NCBI GenBank assembly: GCA_011682595.1
Contig: JAACEH010000009.1
Location: 1 to 13,990, forward strand
DNA from: Anaerolineaceae bacterium
GTDB lineage: Bacteria; Planctomycetota; Phycisphaerae; FEN-1346; JAACEH01
DNA: 13,990 nucleotides
Direction: 5' to 3'
Of the stretch, positions 1 to 4,718 are shown one piece after another. Numbering within the stretch: position 1 is the stretch's first letter; every line of letters starts with the position of its first letter. Made by a program: the position numbers and the translations under genes. Under the pieces are notes generated by a model. It was not told where the DNA came from. It made no database searches and saw only the letters and a program-made list of their open reading frames with translations.

Positions 1-1271
1 GCGCCGGGTTTGCCGGTGAGGCGGGCGAGGACCAGATCGGCGGTGCGACCGGCGGCGATGCGGCCGATCCCCAGTTCGGTGTCGAGACCCGTCAGGCGGG
101 CGGGGTTCGTGGCCGTCATTCGCGCCACGGCCACCAGGGCGTCGTCGGTCGGCAGCGGCTCGTGGCGGCGCGTCCAGATGCCGGGCATCTCGCGCGTGAG
201 CCAACTCATCAGGTTCGCCATCGCCGTCGGCAGGTCGAGGCACGACCCGAAGAGCGACTTGGGGTTGTGAGCTACCTGCAGAAACTTGCCGTCGGGACTG
301 ACTTTGCCGTAGACGCCGCTGACCTGAAAGCTGCGGAACCCCTTTCGGCCACCGACCGCCCCGGCGGCGAACATCGAGTCGCTGATGGCGATCATGCGGT
401 CGAACCCCTTGCGCGCCATGACGTCGCGGGCGTAGCGCGGATCGACATGGTACCCGTCGGCGATGAGTTCGACGTAGAGCTTCTCGTCGGCCAGGCCGCC
501 CTCGACAGCGCCGCCCCCGTTGAAGGGCTTGAAGCTGCTGCCCGTGGGCCCGTTGAGGAAGTGGACCATGTACCGCAGGCCCGCCCGCCGTGCGGCGGCG
601 AGTTCCTCGGCCGTCGCTCCCGTGTGCCCGGCCCCGGCAATGATGCCCCGGCGCGCGAGATGCCGAATCAGCGTCTGCGCCGGGCGGCCGTACTCGGGGG
701 CGACCAGCACCAGGCGAATGAGGCCGGCGGCGTTCAGGGCATCGAACAGCTTCGTGTCGGGCCGGTGAACGAAGTCGGGGTTCATCGCCCCGAGCATCTG
801 GTCGCTGAGGAATGTGCCCTCGAGGAACACCCCCGGCAGCCGCGTGCCCTCGCTGCGCCGTTTAAGGAACGTTTTCAGCACGTCGAGCCGCTCGCGGATC
901 GTATGCACCTCGGCGGCCAGGGTGGTCAGGAAGCTGGTCGTGACGCCCATCTGCGGCATGCGGCGAACGTACTGGCCGAGCGCGTCGCCGCTCCGCTCGG
1001 GCGAGGCGTCGAAGGTGTCGGTCTTGGCGTCGTAGATGCCGAGCGTGAAGTCGAACCCCGCGTAGCCGTGCGTGTGAATGTCGATAAAGCCCGGCAGCAG
1101 GATCATGCCCCGAGCATCGAGGGTCTCGGGCGACGGCGATTTCTTCGACCGGCCGGCGCCGGGCCGTGTGCCACCGGTCATGCGAATCGTCTTGCCGGCG
1201 ATGACGACATCGGTTTCGACGATACCGCCGGCCGTGACGACCCGGGCGCCGGTGATGCGTATGTGGGCCAT
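1..1271 (-). CDS. nagA: NagA-like N-acetylglucosamine-6-phosphate deacetylase (C-terminus beyond left edge)
   Basis: This is an amidohydrolase-superfamily protein that would remove the acetyl group from GlcNAc-6-phosphate in the cytoplasm, giving glucosamine-6-phosphate for amino-sugar recycling or catabolism. The 423 visible residues start MAHIRITGAR. An N-terminal beta segment leads into PGFIDIHTHG, with metal-type HxH at His66/His68. EGTF (Glu151) corresponds to the EGPF of NagA, AGAGHTGAT (His216) to AGHSxAT, HFLNGPTG (His237) to HLFNAM, ADGYHVDP (His275) to ADGxHVxP, and AISDSM (Asp298) to the catalytic TDAM. TNPARLTGLDTELGIGRIAAGRTADLV is the usual C-terminal beta-sandwich return. Only a short tail is missing at the window edge. 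The start is the ATG at 1269-1271; no strong Shine-Dalgarno is visible. It lies about 220 bp downstream of citrate synthase on the same strand, with a palindromic element between. HTHG is followed by a longer loop than in E. coli NagA, and several motifs deviate (EGTF, SDSM), so the exact substrate could be another N-acetyl sugar phosphate. Family assignment is firm; substrate is inferred. Confidence 0.8.
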   Translation of the reverse strand, partial: MAHIRITGARVVTAGGIVETDVVIAGKTIRMTGGTRPGAGRSKKSPSPETLDARGMILLPGFIDIHTHGYAGFDFTLGIYDAKTDTFDASPERSGDALGQYVRRMPQMGVTTSFLTTLAAEVHTIRERLDVLKTFLKRRSEGTRLPGVFLEGTFLSDQMLGAMNPDFVHRPDTKLFDALNAAGLIRLVLVAPEYGRPAQTLIRHLARRGIIAGAGHTGATAEELAAARRAGLRYMVHFLNGPTGSSFKPFNGGGAVEGGLADEKLYVELIADGYHVDPRYARDVMARKGFDRMIAISDSMFAAGAVGGRKGFRSFQVSGVYGKVSPDGKFLQVAHNPKSLFGSCLDLPTAMANLMSWLTREMPGIWTRRHEPLPTDDALVAVARMTATNPARLTGLDTELGIGRIAAGRTADLVLARLTGKPG

Positions 1272-1313
1272 GGTATGCGTTCCGTTTGCGCAGCGATCGC
1301 TCGTGAGGTGACC

Positions 1314-1341
1314 ATTATCCGCGCTCAAGAGGGAAGTGCAA
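1314..1341 (-). promoter_or_regulatory. Possible sigma-70-type promoter for the NagA-like gene
   Basis: On the minus strand, TTGCAC (1336-1341) is followed after 16 bases by GATAAT (1314-1319). The -10 matches five of six consensus bases and the -35 only three. Transcription would start near 1307, giving a leader of about 36 bases before the ATG at 1271. It would give the gene its own transcription separate from citrate synthase. Pattern match only. Confidence 0.3.
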
Positions 1342-1375
1342 TCCTGCAGACGGGGGATTCGCGCGGGCGAAACAT

Positions 1376-1492
1376 AAACCCTCTCCCCTCGGGGAGGGGG
1401 GGCCTTCAGGGTCGGGTGAGGGTGACTCACTCGGCTCTCGCCCCCATCCCCGCCTGAAGGCGGGACTTCCCCCTCAAGAGGGGGAGGGGTTT
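1376..1492. repeat. Nested palindromic intergenic element (REP/MITE-like or terminator)
   Basis: A 117-bp element fills most of the gap between the citrate synthase stop and the NagA-like gene. The outer arms AAACCCTCTCCCCTC (1376-1390) and GAGGGGGAGGGGTTT (1478-1492) are imperfect inverted repeats (12 of 15 match). Inside lies a perfect 9-bp pair, GCCTTCAGG (1402-1410) and CCTGAAGGC (1453-1461), and within it a small hairpin GTGAG/CTCAC (1416-1430). The right arm forms its own perfect 8-bp hairpin TCCCCCTC-AA-GAGGGGGA (1468-1485). It begins one base after the citrate synthase stop, so it could end that transcript, but there is no U-tract. The multi-level symmetry resembles interspersed palindromic repeats; whether it recurs in the genome cannot be seen here. 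Confidence 0.6.
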
Positions 1493-1493
1493 G

Positions 1494-2615
1494 CTACCGA
1501 TCCTCGACGGGCACGAACTTGCGGTCCATGTCGCCGACGTAGCGGCACTTCGGCCGGATGATCTTGTTGCTGGCGTACTGCTCGCGGATGTGGGCAGTGT
1601 AGCCCACGATGCGGCTCATCGCGAAGATGGGTGTGTAGAGCAGCATGTGGATGTCGAGCATGTGGTAGACCGGGGCCGAGTAGAAATCGACGTTGGGGGG
1701 CAGGCCTTTCTCGTCCATCATCACCTTCTCGATGACCTCGCACATGTCGATCCACCGCGTTCGGCCCGACTCCTTGGCCAGCCGCTCGCCCAGGATCTTG
1801 AGGATCTTGGCCCGCGGATCGATGACGCGGTAGACCGGGTGCCCGAAGCCCATGACCTTCTGTTTCTTCTGGAGCATCTCTTTGACATAGGCCTCGGCGC
1901 GCTCGGGCTGCTCGATTTCGTGGAGCATCTCCATCACGGCGGTATTGGCGCCGCCGTGGAGCCGGCCGCGGAGTGTCCCCAGGGCGCTGGTGACTCCGCT
2001 ATAGATGTCCGACAGGCTCGAGGCGGTCACCATCGCCGTGAATGTCGAGGCGTTGTACCCGTGGTCGAGGTGCAGCACCAGGCAGGTGTCGAAGACCTCG
2101 GCCTCCAGCGGCGTCGGCTCCTCGCCGTGGAGCATGTAGAGGAAGTTGGCCGCATGGTCGAGGGTTTCGTGCGGCTCGACCCACTCTTCGTCGATACGGC
2201 GTCGCCACTGGGCGGCGATGATCGAGGACATCTTCGAGGTGATTCGCTCGCAGGTTTCGAGCGTGACGTTTTCGTTGGCCCGATCGGCTTTCTGGTCCAA
2301 GAGGCCGGCGGCGCTGGTGGCCGTCCGCAAGAGCGACATCGGTTGCGCGCCCTTGGGCAGGGTCCGCAGGACGGCCTTCATCGGCTCCTCGATAGGCCGC
2401 GTGAGCCGGAAGCTGGCTTTCATGTCCTTGATTTCGACGCGGGTGGGCAGGTATCCGTGCCACAAGAGGTAGGCCGCTTCGAGGAAGCTGACCCGGCCGG
2501 CCAGTTCTTCGATCGCGTAGCCGCGATAGATCAGCTTGCCATGCTCGCCATCGACGAGGCTCAGCTTGCTGTCGTTGATGATAATGCCACGCAGGCCTTC
2601 AGCGCGCTCCGCCAT
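1494..2615 (-). CDS. gltA: Citrate synthase
   Basis: The enzyme condenses acetyl-CoA and oxaloacetate to citrate, the entry step of the TCA cycle, in the cytoplasm. The 373-residue product has the short length of the Bacillus CitZ/CitA class, not the longer NADH-regulated E. coli type. The chosen ATG (2613-2615) begins MAERAEGLRG; a GTG 45 bases upstream is open but lacks a ribosome site. Motifs in order: LIYRGYAIEELA (residues 28-39), HLDHGYNASTF (182-192), LHGGANTAVMEML with catalytic His220, GFGHPVYRVIDPR with catalytic His259 and Arg263, NVDFYSAPVY with catalytic Asp310, and IIRPKCRYVG with the substrate-binding Arg354 near the C-terminus. All catalytic residues known from the family are present. 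A methylcitrate synthase role cannot be excluded from sequence alone, but no prp genes are nearby. It is probably monocistronic, with its own promoter upstream and a palindromic element directly after its stop. Confidence 0.95.
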   Translation of the reverse strand: MAERAEGLRGIIINDSKLSLVDGEHGKLIYRGYAIEELAGRVSFLEAAYLLWHGYLPTRVEIKDMKASFRLTRPIEEPMKAVLRTLPKGAQPMSLLRTATSAAGLLDQKADRANENVTLETCERITSKMSSIIAAQWRRRIDEEWVEPHETLDHAANFLYMLHGEEPTPLEAEVFDTCLVLHLDHGYNASTFTAMVTASSLSDIYSGVTSALGTLRGRLHGGANTAVMEMLHEIEQPERAEAYVKEMLQKKQKVMGFGHPVYRVIDPRAKILKILGERLAKESGRTRWIDMCEVIEKVMMDEKGLPPNVDFYSAPVYHMLDIHMLLYTPIFAMSRIVGYTAHIREQYASNKIIRPKCRYVGDMDRKFVPVEDR

Positions 2616-2622
2616 CGTACAA

Positions 2623-2630
2623 CCCTCCTT
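2623..2630 (-). promoter_or_regulatory. Ribosome binding site of citrate synthase (decides start)
   Basis: Minus-strand AAGGAGGG lies seven bases before the ATG at 2613-2615. It is a near-perfect anti-Shine-Dalgarno match and selects this ATG over the GTG at 2658-2660. Confidence 0.85.
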
Positions 2631-2765
2631 CGTTGTGGTTCCGAGCCCGCGACTCTGCACTCCGTTTCACATAACGGGCAGCAGCCTGCCACTCGGACCG
2701 GAGATTCACCCGCCGGGTACCTTCGCCTCACATGGGCGGCCCAGTAGGCCGGACGCTACGATGGT

Positions 2766-2795
2766 AGTATACCACAGACCGGGCAACGATGCCAG
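2766..2795 (-). promoter_or_regulatory. Extended -10 sigma-70-type promoter for citrate synthase
   Basis: Minus-strand CTGGCA (2790-2795, four of six -35 bases) and TATACT (2766-2771, five of six -10 bases) are separated by 18 bases. The -10 is preceded by TG plus one base, as in extended -10 promoters. The predicted transcript would start near 2759 and carry a leader of about 145 bases, long enough to hold regulation; I see no recognisable riboswitch in it. Confidence 0.45.
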
Positions 2796-2862
2796 CGTGT
2801 AGCCATAAGGCTTGTGTTAGAAGGCGGTTACGTTGCGACATGGGCGGAGCCGACTGCTGTGA

Positions 2863-3054
2863 TCACGCGTCAATCTCGTTGCCCCATTGCACCCAGTTCT
2901 TCCGTGCGTGGCGGGCGAACAGTTCCACGTAGGGCCCCGGGCTGCATCGTTCGATGACATCGTAAAGCTCATCCGGCTTGCGACTGTGCTCTCTTTTGCG
3001 ACTGGTCACTATGTTGACCTGCCGTCTGCCGGGGAGGCCTCCTCGCGGGCTCAC
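2863..3054 (-). pseudogene. C-terminal stump of an MT-A70-family DNA adenine methyltransferase
   Basis: The 63-codon frame opens with a GTG that overlaps the stop of the DpnI-like gene (GTGA). From about residue 12 it reads RQVNIVTS, then REHSRKPDE, then PGPYVELFAR and WGNEID to the stop. This is the conserved C-terminal third of MT-A70-type N6-adenine methyltransferases, where REHSRKPDE and GPYLELFAR are hallmark segments. The N-terminal part with the SAM site and the catalytic DPPW motif is absent; the DNA where it should lie is occupied by the DpnI-like gene. The fragment therefore cannot be an active methyltransferase and is best read as a remnant left by a deletion. The match is from family knowledge, not a search. 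The base composition, more A+T-rich than its surroundings, fits co-acquisition with its neighbour. A functional small protein translated from the overlapping GTG is possible but unlikely. Confidence 0.75.
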
Positions 3055-3790
3055 GTGGCGACATAGCGTCCTCTCCCCAAGAAGCGTAAAACCTTGCGAT
3101 CTCGAAGAACCTGCAACTGCTGGCGTATCTTGGCGAGGATATTACGGTTTTTGGGATGTAGCAAGCTGAGTTCCTCCGCGAACTCATACATTTGCCTTAT
3201 CGTGAACTCGCTTGGGCCAAGGGTGCGAACGCAGCGCAGTACATCAGCGGCCCACCCTCGACTCTGTGGCGTTTGATGAGCTAACCAGCGGAACCTTGCC
3301 CACTGCCGGCGAACATCATCCTTGGACAGAGCCCGGCCGGCGGAGATGGCATGGATGCGCCCGTCATCCGGAATGAGTGAGACCAATATGTTGCACCCAA
3401 CCCATCCTGCTCGTCTTGCTGAGCTTGAAAGCGGGGGACATCGCTCTATCGCGGCCGGCGTCAAGAAATGGCCTGGAACCAGAATGAGATTGCGCACCGT
3501 CCATGCACTGCGATCGTAAGTCAGAAATGCGAAATGAGGACTGCCATTCCGCGCAATGCGATCAATCATCGGCTGATATGCAGCATCGCGCTGTTTCTTC
3601 CCGAGAGAGCCCGCCTTCGCCTTCAGTTGGAACTCAGCGCCACACTCGGCACAAGAGAAGTCCACGACTTTGGTGTTGTCAGGTTTCTTTTCCAGCGACT
3701 CGGCAGGGCATGCAGGGCAGTACATGTTTGCCCCGAACCAACCCTCCGTAAGTAGCCGTCAGCGAGATGAAGGTCGAGTCTGACTTCCAT
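3051..3790 (-). pseudogene. DpnI-family (Dam-replacing/type IIM) restriction endonuclease, frameshifted near N-terminus
   Basis: Intact relatives cleave DNA at GATC, in DpnI only when the adenine is methylated. From the ATG at 3725 a 224-residue frame covers almost all of DpnI (254 aa). Zinc cysteines are at 3, 6, 25 and 28. Asp22 and Lys35 match catalytic Asp53 and Lys66, but Gln33 stands at Glu64. ARRAGW holds the Trp (108) that in DpnI (Trp138) contacts the methyl group. The winged-helix tail has KIRQQLQVLRD and GRGRYV. Reading backwards from this ATG gives RLLTEGWFGANMYCPAC, matching DpnI around RILTEDW and YCPNC, and then hits a TGA at 3759-3761. The missing N-terminus, MEVRLDLHLADGY, is found from the ATG at 3788-3790 in another frame. 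About 28 bases appear deleted. A product starting at 3725 would lack some 31 residues and the gene is probably inactive. The segment is A+T-richer than its neighbours, and the MT-A70 stump follows directly. Confidence 0.85.
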
Positions 3791-3801
3791 GATTAGGCGT
3801 G

Positions 3802-3830
3802 ATTGTATCAGCCTTGCTTCGCTTCGTCCA
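3802..3830 (-). promoter_or_regulatory. Possible promoter of the DpnI-like gene
   Basis: Minus-strand TGGACG (3825-3830) and TACAAT (3802-3807) are separated by 17 bases; four of six and five of six bases fit the sigma-70 consensus. Transcription would start near 3795, only about five bases before the ATG at 3790, giving an almost leaderless message. This placement supports 3790 as the ancestral start codon. Confidence 0.35.
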
Positions 3831-3886
3831 TACCTGCACGAGCCGCGAAGCCAACCGGCCTGATCCGTCGCTGACAAACTAGACGC

Positions 3887-4462
3887 TTACACCACATCCG
3901 GGAAACTGGCCCCGCTGGGAGTGTAGGCTTCGAGGTGGTCGAGGGCCTCGGCGGGGTCGGCCGTGACGTGGTAGAGTTCCTCGAACTTCCGCTTGGCGAA
4001 GCCCTGGTCGAACATGCGCTCGAACTGCGCCAGGAGCGGATCATAATAGCCGCCGATGTCGAGCACCACGATGCCCTTCTCGTGGTACCGGAGCTGTTTC
4101 AGGGTGATGATCTCGAGCAGTTCCTCGAGCGTGCCGAAGCCGCCGGGCATGGCAATAAACGCGTCGGCCCGCTCTTCCATGATGGCCTTGCGGTCGCGCA
4201 TGCCGTCGGTCTCGATGATCTCGTCCGAGGTCTCCAGACACCACCCGTTCTCGCGCAGGGCCCGCGGGATCACGCCCACCACGGCCCCGCCGCCCTTCTG
4301 CACCTCGAGCGCCATGGCGTTCATCAGGCCGATGTTCCCAGCGCCGAAGATCAGCGTGTGGCCGCGCTCGCCCATCAGGCGGCCCAACTCTCGGGCAGAG
4401 TCGTAGTAGATCGTGTCGAGTCGCTCGCTCGACGAACTGTAAACGCAGATCGATAGTGACAA
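3887..4462 (-). CDS. LOG-family protein (TIGR00730; cytokinin-riboside-monophosphate phosphoribohydrolase-like)
   Basis: This is a small Rossmann-fold protein of the LOG family. Characterised members release the free base from nucleoside 5'-monophosphates; older annotations call them lysine decarboxylases, which is wrong for this class. The 191-residue product starts with SICVYSSSS in place of the usual SICVYCGSS. It continues with LIFGAGNIGLMNAMA (about 38-51), MRDRKAIM with the conserved Arg (88-95), and the hallmark PGGFGTLEE (106-114), which carries the active-site Glu. The length is typical. A longer frame exists up to 4609, but I chose the TTG at 4460-4462: a GGAGGAAAGGA ribosome site lies just upstream, a strong promoter sits inside the longer frame, and homology begins right after the TTG. 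The gene is divergent from glycoside-hydrolase-fold protein A and about 96 bp upstream of the DpnI-like remnant. The in vivo substrate is unknown. Confidence 0.88.
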   Translation of the reverse strand: MSLSICVYSSSSERLDTIYYDSARELGRLMGERGHTLIFGAGNIGLMNAMALEVQKGGGAVVGVIPRALRENGWCLETSDEIIETDGMRDRKAIMEERADAFIAMPGGFGTLEELLEIITLKQLRYHEKGIVVLDIGGYYDPLLAQFERMFDQGFAKRKFEELYHVTADPAEALDHLEAYTPSGASFPDVV

Positions 4463-4472
4463 CGCGCGGCGG

Positions 4473-4483
4473 TCCTTTCCTCC
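4473..4483 (-). promoter_or_regulatory. Ribosome binding site of the LOG-family gene (supports TTG start)
   Basis: Minus-strand GGAGGAAAGGA ends ten bases before the TTG at 4460-4462. The nearer AAGGA is at a usable distance. No other start codon in this frame lies between it and the first conserved residues. Confidence 0.55.
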
Positions 4484-4531
4484 CTCGGGCGGCCGGTCTC
4501 GATACCCCAACCGGGGCAGCCGGCAGAGGGT

Positions 4532-4560
4532 AATATACCCATCGGCGACGGACCCGTCAA
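4532..4560 (-). promoter_or_regulatory. Near-consensus sigma-70 promoter for the LOG-family gene
   Basis: Minus-strand TTGACG (4555-4560) and TATATT (4532-4537) each match five of six consensus bases, with the ideal 17-base spacer. Transcription would begin near 4525, leaving a leader of about 63 bases to the TTG. The -10 lies within a palindrome, GGGTA-ATA-TACCC (4528-4540), that could act as an operator. Confidence 0.65.
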
Positions 4561-4705
4561 AGCGCCGCCATCGGCCCGCTCGAGGAGCTCGATGCCTTAC
4601 TACCGGCACCCGACGGCGCTCGAGGGGTTACTGTAGTGCGGGCAAGGCCACTCTCTGTGTTGCCATCGGCGTGGCGGCAGGCGGATTCTTTTGGCTTGGT
4701 GAACT

Positions 4706-4712
4706 GAAGGGG
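4706..4712 (+). promoter_or_regulatory. Ribosome binding site of protein A (decides start)
   Basis: GAAGGGG lies six bases before the GTG at 4719. It favours this start, which sits directly before a signal peptide, over the in-frame GTG at 4671. Confidence 0.6.
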
Positions 4713-4718
4713 CGTGTT

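Noticed and set aside
162..1457. Long plus-strand open frame opposite the NagA-like gene
   Set aside because: Its translation is low-complexity and matches no family, while the minus strand encodes a clear amidohydrolase through the same bases.
1491..2747. Plus-strand open frame opposite citrate synthase
   Set aside because: The minus strand has complete citrate synthase catalytic motifs and an RBS; the antisense product has none.
2616..2760. Riboswitch or attenuator in the long citrate synthase leader
   Set aside because: The leader is long, but I could not identify a conserved aptamer or a terminator/antiterminator pair.
2969..3187. A 72-codon minus-strand frame overlapping the DpnI-like and MT-A70 remnants
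   Set aside because: It is a third frame through both remnants with no recognisable motif; the other two frames carry the family matches.
4463..4609. N-terminal extension of the LOG-family gene to an ATG at 4609
   Set aside because: The extension resembles no family member and contains the gene's own predicted promoter and RBS; homology begins at the TTG.
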